Positions 55,946-64,000 of a DNA stretch of 64,000 bases are shown here, piece by piece (position 1 is the stretch's first letter; every line of letters begins with the position of its first letter). The position numbers were made by a program, and so were the translations under genes. Origin of the DNA: Tolypothrix sp. PCC 7712 (lineage in GTDB: Bacteria; Cyanobacteriota; Cyanobacteriia; Cyanobacteriales; Nostocaceae); NCBI RefSeq assembly GCF_025860405.1, contig NZ_CP063785.1, positions 930,001-994,000 on the forward strand, written 5' to 3'. The notes beneath the pieces were generated by a model. That model searched no databases. It worked only from the letters and a program-made list of their open reading frames with translations, and was not told the origin of the DNA.

Positions 55946-57925
55946 ATGATTAAGAAGTTGCGGTTCTTTAGTTTAGCTATAGCCATTATTATCTTCACGG
56001 TTGGCGCTTTAGGTTCTAGGGAAATGTTACTTGCACAACAACCTGTGATTTCCCATCCTTTAACAGCGTTAACATCAGCAGAAATTGAAACAGCAGTGAC
56101 GGTGGTGAAGAAAGATAAAAATCTTACTGACAAAGCTGTATTTCCCTTAATAACTTTGCAAGAACCAAATAAACAAGAAGTTATTAATTTTACACCTGGT
56201 AAATCTTTTCAGCGTCAAGCTTTTTTGGTAGCGTATGAAACAGAAAAAAATCAAACCTATGAAGCTGTAGTTGACCTGAAAACTCAAATCTTGAGTTCTT
56301 GGAAACAAATACCTAACGCCCAACCTGCAATAATTAATTCAGAATATGGTCTAGCCGCAAAAATTGTAAAATCTGATCTCCAATGGCAAGCAGCAATGCA
56401 AAAACGGGGAATTACAGATTTTGACAAAGTTAAAATTAATTGTTGGGCAGCGGGGATTTTAACTGATAGCGAAACGGCTAAAGGTAAGCGTATTTGTCGC
56501 GCTTTATCTTACTATAAAGGTAAACATTGGAACTATTTTGCTAGTCCGATTGAAGGTGTGCTGGCTACTGTTGATTTAAACACAGGTAAAATCGATAGTT
56601 TTATAGACAACGGGGTAGTACCTTTATCTCAACAAAATTGGAATTACGATATCCAATCTTTAGGTAAATTACTTTCTCCACCCAAATTATTAAAAATTCT
56701 CCAACCTCAAGGTACTAGTTTCCGAATACGAGGTAATACAATTAGTTGGCAAGGTTGGAATTTTCGCTATTTGATGCATCCTCGCAGTGGCTTAGTTCTT
56801 TACCAAGTAACTTATGATGACGGGGAAAAAGTTCGCCCAGTTTTATATCGCGCTAGCCTATCAGAAATGGTAGTGCCTTATGGTCATCCTAATTTTACCT
56901 GGGCTTTTAGAAATGCTTTTGATGTGGGGGAATATAACTTTGGTTCTCTCGCCACTTCAATGGAGTTAGGTAAGGATATTCCCGAAAATGGCTTGTTATT
57001 GAATGCGGTGATGGCTAATGAACAGGGAGAACCTTACGAAATGCCAAAGGTAATTGGCATTTATGAACGAGATAATGGGCTGTTGTGGAAACATTATGAA
57101 TACAACACCCAGAAAAATTATGTCCGTCGTAACCGCGAATTAGTGCTGACCATGACGGCGGCGGTGGATAATTATGATTACAGCCTGAATTGGATTTTTC
57201 ACCAAGATGGCAGTTTAGAAATTGAGAATGATTTAACAGGAGTTGTTTTAGTACAAGGGACAGCAGCGGACAAACAGTCTCAAGATAATTCCTATGGACG
57301 ACTGCTAGCGAAGAATATATTCGGGGTAAATCATCAACACTTTTTCAACTACCGCCTAGATATGGATGTAGACGGACAGGCTAATTCTGTGATGGAAATG
57401 AATGTGCAAGCCTTACCACTGGATAATCATAATTCTCTGGGAAATGCGATCGCAGTTACAGATACTCCCTTAACTACAGAAAAAGCTGCTGTGCGCGATT
57501 TGGATATGAAACACAGCCGCGAATGGATGATTGCTAACGCCAAACGCCAAAATACTATAGGCACTCCCCCAGCATATATGCTGATGCCAGGCGGTAATAC
57601 GATATTCTTCCCTGTAGAAGGTTCTAAGATTCGAGAAAAAGCTGGCTTTGCGACACACCATGTTTGGGTGACAAAATATCAGCCAAATGAACTCTACGCT
57701 GGCGGCGATTATCCGAACCAAACTCAACCAGGAAAGGGCTTACCGCAATATATTGCCAACGATGAACCTTTAACTGGTGAAGATATCGTACTTTGGTACA
57801 CAATGGGCGTTACCCATATTCCCCGCCCCGAAGATTGGCCTGTGATGCCAACGCACCAAGTTAGCTTTAAACTTGCTCCTAGAGGATTTTTTAGCCGTAA
57901 TTCTGCGATTAATTTACCTGAATGA
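55946..57925 (+). CDS. Copper amine oxidase (primary-amine oxidase)
   Basis: 659 residues with a signal peptide (LRFFSLAIAIIIFTVGALG). The topaquinone motif is AAVDNYDYSLNW, where Tyr410 would be converted to TPQ, and the catalytic base is Asp326 in NAFDVGEYNFGSLATSMELG. Copper ligands are expected among the His in NIFGVNHQHFFNYRLDMD and HHVWVTKYQ. It oxidatively deaminates primary amines in the periplasm, giving aldehyde, ammonia and H2O2. The motifs appear intact. It is a monocistronic gene with no aldehyde dehydrogenase adjacent. Confidence 0.92.
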   Translation: MIKKLRFFSLAIAIIIFTVGALGSREMLLAQQPVISHPLTALTSAEIETAVTVVKKDKNLTDKAVFPLITLQEPNKQEVINFTPGKSFQRQAFLVAYETEKNQTYEAVVDLKTQILSSWKQIPNAQPAIINSEYGLAAKIVKSDLQWQAAMQKRGITDFDKVKINCWAAGILTDSETAKGKRICRALSYYKGKHWNYFASPIEGVLATVDLNTGKIDSFIDNGVVPLSQQNWNYDIQSLGKLLSPPKLLKILQPQGTSFRIRGNTISWQGWNFRYLMHPRSGLVLYQVTYDDGEKVRPVLYRASLSEMVVPYGHPNFTWAFRNAFDVGEYNFGSLATSMELGKDIPENGLLLNAVMANEQGEPYEMPKVIGIYERDNGLLWKHYEYNTQKNYVRRNRELVLTMTAAVDNYDYSLNWIFHQDGSLEIENDLTGVVLVQGTAADKQSQDNSYGRLLAKNIFGVNHQHFFNYRLDMDVDGQANSVMEMNVQALPLDNHNSLGNAIAVTDTPLTTEKAAVRDLDMKHSREWMIANAKRQNTIGTPPAYMLMPGGNTIFFPVEGSKIREKAGFATHHVWVTKYQPNELYAGGDYPNQTQPGKGLPQYIANDEPLTGEDIVLWYTMGVTHIPRPEDWPVMPTHQVSFKLAPRGFFSRNSAINLPE

Positions 57926-57993
57926 ACGTCAACAGAGAACAGTATCTTGCCCACAAAAGTCTATAGTGTTTCCTCAAAATTACGAATTACGAA

Positions 57994-58698
57994 TTAAGAA
58001 TTAGGTAGATTATCAGGATCAACGCCTATTGAGCGTAGGTACTGGGCTAATTGTTCAGCACGTTGTCGTTCTTGCTGTGCTTGTTCTTCTGGGGTTAAAT
58101 AGCGATCGCCTTTTTCGTCATACCATGACAATAACTCTTGGGGAATCCCAGCAACTACACCTTGATATCTGCCAATCCCTAAACCGATTTCGCTCATCCA
58201 GTAGGGTTCACCTATCTGCAATTGATACTTACCATCTACCAACTTATACACTTCAAATGGTTGATGTTGGTCGCGTCGCCAAAATTCTGGATTGTAAATC
58301 ACGTAGTACAATACGCCCAGTTTGGTGTATATCTCCATCTTTTCGTCATATTCACCCCCTGGCGTATGGGATACCATTTCTAAGGTGAGGATAGGAACTA
58401 CTTCGTTTTCTTCCCAAACTGCGTAACTTTTGCGTGATTTCCCGCCTTTTTTCCTTTCTACTCCCACACTCAAAAATGCATCTGGCACTACTGGTACTCT
58501 AGGATTAATACCTGTGGTGTGATAAACTCCCATATCTACGCCAAAGTACCAATCCATTCTTGTTGCCCATATCGAGTTGAGTAAGAACAGGAGAATATTA
58601 GGCAACAAATTCTGATCTTCGTTATCCACGGGCGTATCGTCGCTACAAGGCAATTCATCTGTGCTTGGTAACGCATTTTTGAGATTGTGGGACAGCAT
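57994..58698 (-). CDS. Uma2 family endonuclease-like protein (DUF820), second copy
   Basis: 234 residues, another PD-(D/E)XK-type DUF820 protein: RVPVVPDAFLSVGVERKKGG, VPILTLEMVSHTPGGEYDEK and YYVIYNPEFWRRDQHQPFE. The C terminus is a Glu/Gln/Arg-rich coiled coil (EEQAQQERQRAEQLAQYLRS), then GVDPDNLPN. It belongs to a different subgroup than the copy at 4815-5504: only the general pattern is shared. Confidence 0.85.
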   Translation of the reverse strand: MLSHNLKNALPSTDELPCSDDTPVDNEDQNLLPNILLFLLNSIWATRMDWYFGVDMGVYHTTGINPRVPVVPDAFLSVGVERKKGGKSRKSYAVWEENEVVPILTLEMVSHTPGGEYDEKMEIYTKLGVLYYVIYNPEFWRRDQHQPFEVYKLVDGKYQLQIGEPYWMSEIGLGIGRYQGVVAGIPQELLSWYDEKGDRYLTPEEQAQQERQRAEQLAQYLRSIGVDPDNLPNS

Positions 58699-59097
58699 AG
58701 TCGTTATCTCACGGGCGTTCAGTTTTTTAATTATAGGCTTTAGGTGATTTAGTAATTGATTTAAGGGATTTTCAAGTAAAAAAATATTGCATTTTTATTG
58801 TTGGTTATTGACAGTTAACAGTTAACAGTCATCAGTCAACAATTAATGTTTAATGAAAGGTTGCAGAAAATAAAGATTTATGTCACTTAAACAACATCAA
58901 TATTGTTTAAATTAGGCTCTAAACCCCAGATGGTACAGGAGTTTGGGCGATCGCAGTTGTCGTGAAACTTAATAATTTCCCCATTTTATAAGGGCTACAA
59001 GTTTTGAGAGAATCAGACAACGATGAGAAAACCAGCAATCATAAGTCCATCTGTTAACGGACTCTGTGTTATTTCAGTTTAAAAGGGAGAAAACTTG
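58699..59097. other. Intergenic region upstream of chlB
   Basis: About 400 bp with degenerate GTTAACA-type heptamer repeats at 58809-58842 and a HIP1 site near 58949. AAAAGGGAGAAAAC at 59081-59094 includes the chlB ribosome site. No additional gene seen. Confidence 0.55.
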
Positions 59098-60624
59098 ATG
59101 AAATTGGCTTACTGGATGTATGCAGGGCCAGCGCACATTGGTACGCTGAGAATTGCCAGTTCTTTTAAGAATGTCCATGCCATCATGCACGCCCCACTAG
59201 GCGATGACTATTTTAATGTCATGCGCTCCATGCTATCGCGGGAAAGGAACTTTACTCCGGTAACAGCCAGTGTTGTAGATCGCAACGTTTTAGCACGTGG
59301 TTCTCAAGAAAAGGTGGTAGAAAATATCACCCGCAAAGATGCCGAGGAACACCCAGATTTAATTGTCTTAACTCCCACCTGCACTTCTAGTATTCTGCAA
59401 GAAGACTTGCACAACTTTGTCGAACGGGCACAAATAGAATCGAAAGGCGATGTCATGTTAGCGGATGTGAACCACTACCGCTATAACGAACTGCAAGCAG
59501 CCGATCGCACTTTGCAACAAATAGTGAAATTCTACATTGAGAAAGCCCGCAAAAAAGGCGAACTACCAGAAGGCAAAACTGCAAACCCCTCAGTCAATAT
59601 CATCGGGATTTCTACCCTGGGTTTCCACAACCAGCATGATTGCACCGAACTGAAAAGGCTGATGGCTGATTTGGGAATTGAGGTGAACACCGTGATTCCT
59701 GAAGGCGCTTCTGTCAACGAATTGAAGAAGATGCCCCAAGCTTGGTTTAACCTAGTACCTTATCGCGAACTCGGTTTAACAACAGCGCGTTACCTGGAAG
59801 AACAATTCGGCACTCCTTACGTAGACATTACCCCAATGGGTGTTGTAGAAACTGCTCGTTGTATCCGAAAAATTCAGCAGGTAATTAACGCTCAAGGTGC
59901 TGAGGTAGAGTACGAAGAGTTCATCAACGAGCAAACTCTGTATGTATCGCAGGCTGCTTGGTTCTCCCGTTCCATTGACTGTCAAAACTTAACTGGTAAA
60001 AAAGCCGTCGTGTTTGGTGACAACACCCACGCCGCCGCCATGACTAAGATTTTGTCACGGGAAATGGGGATTCACGTTGTTTGGGCGGGAACCTACTGCA
60101 AATATGATGCAGACTGGTTCCGCGAACAAGTGAGTGAATATTGCGATGAGGTTCTCATTACCGACGATCACGGGGAAATTGGCGATGCGATCGCCCGCGT
60201 CGAACCTTCCGCCATCTTCGGTACACAAATGGAACGCCACGTTGGTAAGCGCTTGAATATTCCCTGCGGCGTAATTGCTGCACCCATCCACGTGCAAAAC
60301 TTCCCCATTGGTTACAAACCATTCTTGGGTTACGAAGGTACAAATCAGGTCACAGATTTAATCTACAATTCCTTTACTTTAGGAATGGAAGATCATCTGT
60401 TAGAAATCTTCGGTGGACACGACACTAAAGAAGTGATTACCAAAGGAATTTCTGCCGAATCTGATTTGAATTGGACAAAAGATGGTTTAGCAGAACTGAA
60501 CAAAATTCCGGGATTTGTGCGCGGTAAAGTGAAACGCAACACCGAAAAATTTGCACGCGATCGCGGCATTAAAGATATCAATTCTGAAGTGCTTTACGCT
60601 GCAAAAGAAGCTGTAGGCGCTTAA
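59098..60624 (+). CDS. chlB: Light-independent protochlorophyllide reductase subunit B
   Basis: 508 residues from ATG 59098, with AAGGGAG upstream; the TTG immediately before is not needed. The start [20 protein letters not shown] and Asp36 in [10 protein letters not shown] (the unusual Asp ligand of the NB [4Fe-4S] cluster) identify Chl[16 protein letters not shown] is the next conserved segment. The C-terminal PCP_red domain (about 455-508) ends in AKEAVGA. ChlB and ChlN form the catalytic component that, with ChlL, reduces protochlorophyllide in darkness. chlL and chlN are not in this window. The 3' end has been copied 666 bp downstream. Confidence 0.97.
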   Translation: MKLAYWMYAGPAHIGTLRIASSFKNVHAIMHAPLGDDYFNVMRSMLSRERNFTPVTASVVDRNVLARGSQEKVVENITRKDAEEHPDLIVLTPTCTSSILQEDLHNFVERAQIESKGDVMLADVNHYRYNELQAADRTLQQIVKFYIEKARKKGELPEGKTANPSVNIIGISTLGFHNQHDCTELKRLMADLGIEVNTVIPEGASVNELKKMPQAWFNLVPYRELGLTTARYLEEQFGTPYVDITPMGVVETARCIRKIQQVINAQGAEVEYEEFINEQTLYVSQAAWFSRSIDCQNLTGKKAVVFGDNTHAAAMTKILSREMGIHVVWAGTYCKYDADWFREQVSEYCDEVLITDDHGEIGDAIARVEPSAIFGTQMERHVGKRLNIPCGVIAAPIHVQNFPIGYKPFLGYEGTNQVTDLIYNSFTLGMEDHLLEIFGGHDTKEVITKGISAESDLNWTKDGLAELNKIPGFVRGKVKRNTEKFARDRGIKDINSEVLYAAKEAVGA

Positions 60625-60647
60625 TTGAATAGTTGAATTCAGAAAAT

Positions 60648-60689
60648 TCAGGGTGAAGAGTAAGAGATACTTTTTACCCTGATTTTTTT
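60648..60689 (+). terminator. Terminator after chlB
   Basis: TCAGGGTGAAGAG (60648-60660) pairs with CTTTTTACCCTGA (60670-60682) using G-T wobble pairs. Seven T residues follow. It lies 24 bp past the chlB stop. Confidence 0.82.
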
Positions 60690-60856
60690 AACTATAAATA
60701 TAGTGGCAAAACTTAAATTATAAGATACAGCAAACCTAAATTTTATTTTTACCCTTTGGGGAACGACTTCATCGAACTTGTACTACCCTGTGGAAAGCCT
60801 TTCCGCGACGCGTTTCGTGGTAATAATTTTTAGCTCACGACATATCTGAGATTGCT

Positions 60857-61198
60857 ATGGCAATAACGATAAAACTAATGGCTGATTATGGGTGCGACCC
60901 TTTATGGTGGGCAGATGCTGATAAAGTTGGTAATATCGATCCAGCAAAATTGCCCCTCAGTCAAGAAACCATAAATCGCCTAAAAAATTGGGCTAGTGAT
61001 TATAATGCAAGCTTAAACTGGCAAGATCCTGCTAACTCACCAGATTTAAGTCCAGAAGCTGAAGCAGCTTTTGAGGAAGAAGGAATTAACCTGTGGAAGC
61101 AACTACAAACAGAGTTAGCACCTAATTATCAAGTTATCTATTTCAGCGAGTTACTAGGTAAAGTGATAGTGCATCCCAGTGAGTGCGCGGTAAAGTGA
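60857..61198 (+). CDS. Hypothetical protein, 113 aa, C terminus overwritten by chlB duplicate
   Basis: The product begins [20 protein letters not shown] and is acidic with many Trp and Asn residues ([20 protein letters not shown]). I do not know a functional name for it. The last five codons (from about 61183) are read from a copied segment of the chlB 3' end, in a different frame from chlB, ending CAVK. The ancestral C terminus was therefore probably different and may have been lost. It lies between chlB and the NB-ARC gene. Confidence 0.65.
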   Translation: MAITIKLMADYGCDPLWWADADKVGNIDPAKLPLSQETINRLKNWASDYNASLNWQDPANSPDLSPEAEAAFEEEGINLWKQLQTELAPNYQVIYFSELLGKVIVHPSECAVK

Positions 61199-61286
61199 AA
61201 CGCAACACCGAAAAATTTGCGCGCGATCGCGGCATTAAAGATATCAATTCTGAAGTGCTTTACGCTGCAAAAGAAGCTGTAGGCGC
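61183..61286 (+). repeat. Duplicate of the chlB 3' end (104 bp)
   Basis: 61183-61286 matches 60517-60620 with one substitution (A to G in GCGCGCGATCGC), an exact offset of 666 bp. Read from GTG 61183 it is open in the chlB frame for 35 codons, [20 protein letters not shown] and onward to AVGA, then TAG 61288-61290. It corresponds to the end of the PCP_red domain. Because it lacks an obvious ribosome site, translation is uncertain. Confidence 0.95.
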
Positions 61287-61454
61287 ATAGTTTTGCGACT
61301 ATAGCAGATTGCTCAATCAGGTTCGGTTAAGAATTTTTCTTCATAATGTTTTGGAGACGCGATTAATCGCGTCTCTACTAAAATTTACTTGTGGTAATTC
61401 CACATCCTGTGAATAATCTTGGGAGATAGGAAGACGAGAAAAATCGTACTCAGT

Positions 61455-63029
61455 TTAATTTACTTGTAGTTGGATTAAGAGATTGATTAAATTTCCCTCC
61501 GCATATCCCGCGAGTACTTGCAATTCGGCTTCTCTTAATTTTTTAAGAATAAGACGAAATTTCTGTTCTATAACTTTTTTAGTCTGATTTTTGCATAAAT
61601 ATTCTACTACTGGTTTTAATAGCATCTGGATTTGATGTTCTCGGATGTAATCAGGTACGGAAGCTTGAATAATCGTATGAGTTCTCAATAAATCTAATTC
61701 GCTACTTTCTAACTCATTAATGATTTTGTGAATGAAAAGATTGCTCACATATTCCATCACCACATTTTGTAGCGTCAGACCTTCATCAGTAGATTGAATT
61801 AAACAACGTCGTGATAGAGAATTCAAAGCTTCTCGAACTTCCTTTGCAGATAAACCCAAAACATCCTCAATTAAATCATTTTCCAACACTGGTTGACGAT
61901 AAATTGCTAACCAATACATTAAAGATTGTTCTGGTTTAGATAATCTTTGAAACTGTTGTGTCAATAAATCTTCAATATCATCAAAAACCGTAGTTTCCGA
62001 ATTTAAAAAAGCTCTAATATCTCCATTAAACAGCTTTTTAATTGTTGCTGGCACAATTTGTAAAGCCAAAGGATTACCGTGATAATGCTTTACCAAATCT
62101 TTAATATCTTCTGCACAACCAGTTATTCCCCTCGCAGTCAAAATTTCTGTTGCTGACTCCAAACCTCCCAACTCCCAAACCCGCACAGGTAAACTTTCCC
62201 CCGCTAATCGTCGCACTTCTAGAAACTGTTCACGACTAGTTAACAGCAAACAACTTTGATGCTGTGATTCTCCCACCTGGCGAAATAACTCACCATAACC
62301 TGCATATCCTTGGAGATAGCAACCCGTAGAAGCACCACCTTGCAAAATTGATTCCCCATTATCGAGGATTAGCAAACAACGGGAAGTATTTAAATATTCG
62401 ATAAGTCGCGTGATTTTTTCCCCTAAACTTTCCGGTAAATCAACTTCTTGCTGCGGGGAAAGAAACCGCACCACATCCGCAATGATTTTTTCTACCGTCG
62501 GTGCTTCTCGCAGACTGCGCCAAATAATGTAGTCAAATTCCCCACTTACCTCCTCCGCTAATTTTTTCGCCAAAGCAGTTTTACCCACACCACCCATCGC
62601 CAAAATACTCACCAGGCGACATTTATCGTTAATTAGCCATTGTTTTAATTGGGTTCGTTCTATACTTCTATCGTAGAAAATTGGTATATTCGGCGCACCA
62701 TCCCAGTCATACTGAGAAATCGGTGATGATTCATCTGTCTTTTTCGCGCTTTCAACTTCATCCTCAGTCTCAACAACCTCCTCCCAGTCTAGGTTCAGAA
62801 CTTGGCAAAAAGCCTTGAAATATACAGGTTTAACTGGTTTACCCCATAGAAAGCGTTTCCAAGTCCCAATCGACACAGTTGCAGGAACAAGATTTTTACC
62901 ATTTTTCACTGGCGCTATAAAATTACTTGCCTCTTCCAGCCATTCTTCTCGGTCAATGGCTATTTCTCGTGAATTCCGCGCTTGTCTGATTTGCTTTAGC
63001 CCTGTTGGGGATGATTTTAAGCTCCGCAT
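61455..63029 (-). CDS. NB-ARC (STAND) ATPase with N-terminal HTH-like domain
   Basis: I use ATG 63029 (MRSLKSSPTGLKQIRQARNS), the usual start of this cyanobacterial group; ATG 63062 would add 11 residues. The 524-residue protein has an N-terminal helix-turn-helix-like domain (FLWGKPVKPVYFKAFCQVLN, then LDWEEV) and an NB-ARC ATPase (Walker A in LAMGGVGKTALAKKLAEEV, Walker B CLLILDN, GNPLALQIVPATIK). The C-terminal part (about 370-524) is helical and winged-helix-like. WD40, TPR or pentapeptide sensors normally found after NB-ARC are absent, so this is a short form. A transposon end lies just upstream of its start. Confidence 0.85.
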   Translation of the reverse strand: MRSLKSSPTGLKQIRQARNSREIAIDREEWLEEASNFIAPVKNGKNLVPATVSIGTWKRFLWGKPVKPVYFKAFCQVLNLDWEEVVETEDEVESAKKTDESSPISQYDWDGAPNIPIFYDRSIERTQLKQWLINDKCRLVSILAMGGVGKTALAKKLAEEVSGEFDYIIWRSLREAPTVEKIIADVVRFLSPQQEVDLPESLGEKITRLIEYLNTSRCLLILDNGESILQGGASTGCYLQGYAGYGELFRQVGESQHQSCLLLTSREQFLEVRRLAGESLPVRVWELGGLESATEILTARGITGCAEDIKDLVKHYHGNPLALQIVPATIKKLFNGDIRAFLNSETTVFDDIEDLLTQQFQRLSKPEQSLMYWLAIYRQPVLENDLIEDVLGLSAKEVREALNSLSRRCLIQSTDEGLTLQNVVMEYVSNLFIHKIINELESSELDLLRTHTIIQASVPDYIREHQIQMLLKPVVEYLCKNQTKKVIEQKFRLILKKLREAELQVLAGYAEGNLINLLIQLQVN

Positions 63030-63159
63030 TGTTACTGATTGTTGTTGTGGTTTCAAGTACATTTACGGAACACTACACAGTGGGGTGTAACTGATCCGGA
63101 ATTGTGCTTGCGACTTTTCAGTAACTTCATGGATGATGGTGATGTGAAAAGATACAGAG

Positions 63160-63320
63160 TGTCGGTGGAAGGATAATATTGCCAAAAATGTCACCATAAT
63201 ATTGCCACGACAAAGCTCAAAACATTTATTCTGTCGTTAATCACTGATGCCAAAAATTTGGCAATTGGAATGATAATACTGCCGAAAACTAAAAATGGAA
63301 CAATAAGCGTGCCAAAATTG
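63160..63320 (+). mobile_element. Putative left end of a Tn7-like transposon, with repeated transposase-binding motifs
   Basis: A consensus ATAATATTGCCAAAAATG occurs at 63173-63190, 63196-63213 and, degenerately, near 63241-63258, 63273-63290 and 63303-63320. The conserved TGCC positions fall at 63180, 63203, 63248, 63280 and 63310. The terminal TGT of the element may be at 63160 (TGTCGGTGGAAGG), but the true end is not proven because the other end is outside the window. TnsB-type transposases bind such short repeats at element ends. The first gene, TnsA-like, starts at 63506. Confidence 0.6.
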
Positions 63321-63505
63321 TTAAATTAGATGACTCGTTCAAAACGCTTTTGTAGCTAGAGGTACAATTAATAACACATCAGATCCCGTGCAATGGCTTG
63401 AGTCATCATCGGCTACTGTTTCTCGCAATTAATTAGTGTTTGCTACTTCTGACGTGCCATTGTTATAGACTGCATGTCTAACTCAAGTTTCAGGGAGTAA
63501 GAAAA

Positions 63506-64000
63506 ATGCTCACCGATTACGAGTTTAAAAAATGGTGTAGCGACCAAAAATTATCAAAATTATCAATCTTAACTCTTACGGATATTCGGTCTAGTGAGCC
63601 AGCGCGACGAGTTGGGGGTGGAAGAAAGAATGTTTCAGGTTTTTATCCCAGCAAAAAGAATCAAAAAAGCATTCAATTTGAGTCTCATAAAGTCGAGCTT
63701 CCCTTTATTTATGAACTAGAGCATGATGAGTCGGTTCTGGAATATTACGACCAACCTCCGGCATTTAAAATAAATTACCAGTCCAAGTCGGGAAGAAATC
63801 TTGGATTTTTCTATACCCCGGACTTTTTCGTTATCAGAGCTTCGAGCGCTGGGTGGGTAGAGTGTAAAACAGAAAAAGAATTACAAAAGTTGCTTGTCAA
63901 ACAGCCTCATCGTTACAGCTTTAATAGTGATGGTTGTTGGTTATCACCACCTGCTTTATCGTATGCCGCACAATTTGGATTTGATTTTCAAATTTTTTCA
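63506..64000 (+). CDS. TnsA-like endonuclease domain of a Tn7-like element (3' truncated by window)
   Basis: ATG 63506 runs in frame to the edge (165 codons, no stop). The sequence has the cyanobacterial TnsA pattern: RRVGGGRKNVSGFYPSKKN, IQFESHKVELPFIYELEHD, VLEYYDQPPAFKI, then FYTPDFFVI (Asp106) and GWVECKTEKELQKLL with Glu119 and Lys121 giving the D..ExK nuclease site. TnsA cuts the 5' strands during cut-and-paste transposition. In this type it is often fused to a DDE transposase (TnsAB), which would lie outside the window. The gene is missed when only ORFs closed by a stop are listed. Confidence 0.85.
   Translation, partial: MLTDYEFKKWCSDQKLSKLSILTLTDIRSSEPARRVGGGRKNVSGFYPSKKNQKSIQFESHKVELPFIYELEHDESVLEYYDQPPAFKINYQSKSGRNLGFFYTPDFFVIRASSAGWVECKTEKELQKLLVKQPHRYSFNSDGCWLSPPALSYAAQFGFDFQIFS

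Noticed and set aside
1..64000. tRNA, rRNA, tmRNA and CRISPR arrays
   Set aside because: No cloverleaf with TTCRA/CCA-like features, rRNA segments or spaced direct repeats were recognised by eye; a covariance search could still reveal a missed RNA.

Overview
The window comes from a filamentous, probably heterocyst-forming cyanobacterium of the Nostoc/Calothrix/Tolypothrix type. The evidence is frequent GCGATCGC (HIP1) octamers, photosynthesis genes (phycobilisome linker cpcL, a bilin lyase, psbI, a Ycf37-like PSI assembly factor, chlB), a cyanobacterial outer-membrane biogenesis set (TamB-like and LptD-like proteins), and intergenic DNA full of short tandem repeats and small inverted-repeat elements. 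I cannot name the species from sequence alone.

Layout. 1-9.5 kb: the 3' part of a giant tamB-like gene, a Uma2-type nuclease, a ferrochelatase-family protein ending in eight histidines, a 21-copy heptamer array, an alpha/beta-hydrolase-like protein and an MFS transporter. 9.9-16 kb: acetolactate synthase large subunit with an added zinc ribbon, a TerB-like protein, a D,D-carboxypeptidase (DacB/PBP4 class) and a cysteine desulfurase. 16.2-18.9 kb: a light-harvesting patch on the minus strand (cpcL, a metallopeptidase-like gene overlapping a CpcS/CpeS lyase) and a 55-aa Cys4 micro-protein. 18.9-27 kb: DUF4386 membrane protein with a divergent AraC regulator, two clusters of small mobile elements, a catalytically degenerate SNase-like protein, padR-chrA, a DUF4349 lipoprotein and a tandem SagB-type nitroreductase. 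27.5-35.4 kb: a two-gene signalling operon, an LptD-like protein, psbI and a hexapeptide acyltransferase. 36.5-47.3 kb: glucan phosphorylase, a DUF429 protein, a B12-binding radical SAM enzyme, a pentapeptide-repeat protein, and tldE/tldD separated by a four-helix-bundle gene. 47.5-55.3 kb: a ParA-like ATPase + HEPN operon, a class II amidotransferase, a proline iminopeptidase, an orphan double-glycine-leader peptide, rpmI-rplT, an amino-acid-type binding protein and a Ycf37-like TPR protein. 55.9-64 kb: copper amine oxidase, a second Uma2 protein, chlB with a nearby 104-bp copy of its 3' end, an NB-ARC protein, and finally the left end and first gene (TnsA-like endonuclease domain, running off the edge) of a Tn7-like transposon.

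Most genes are single-copy housekeeping or conserved cyanobacterial genes in short operons. The accessory signals most worth following are the ParA-HEPN operon (47.5-49.2 kb), the transposon entering at about 63.16 kb, the peptide precursor at 52.4 kb, the chlB tail duplication, and at least four families of small non-autonomous elements, one of which shows terminal inverted repeats that differ between copies but match within each copy. No rRNA, tRNA or CRISPR array was recognised.
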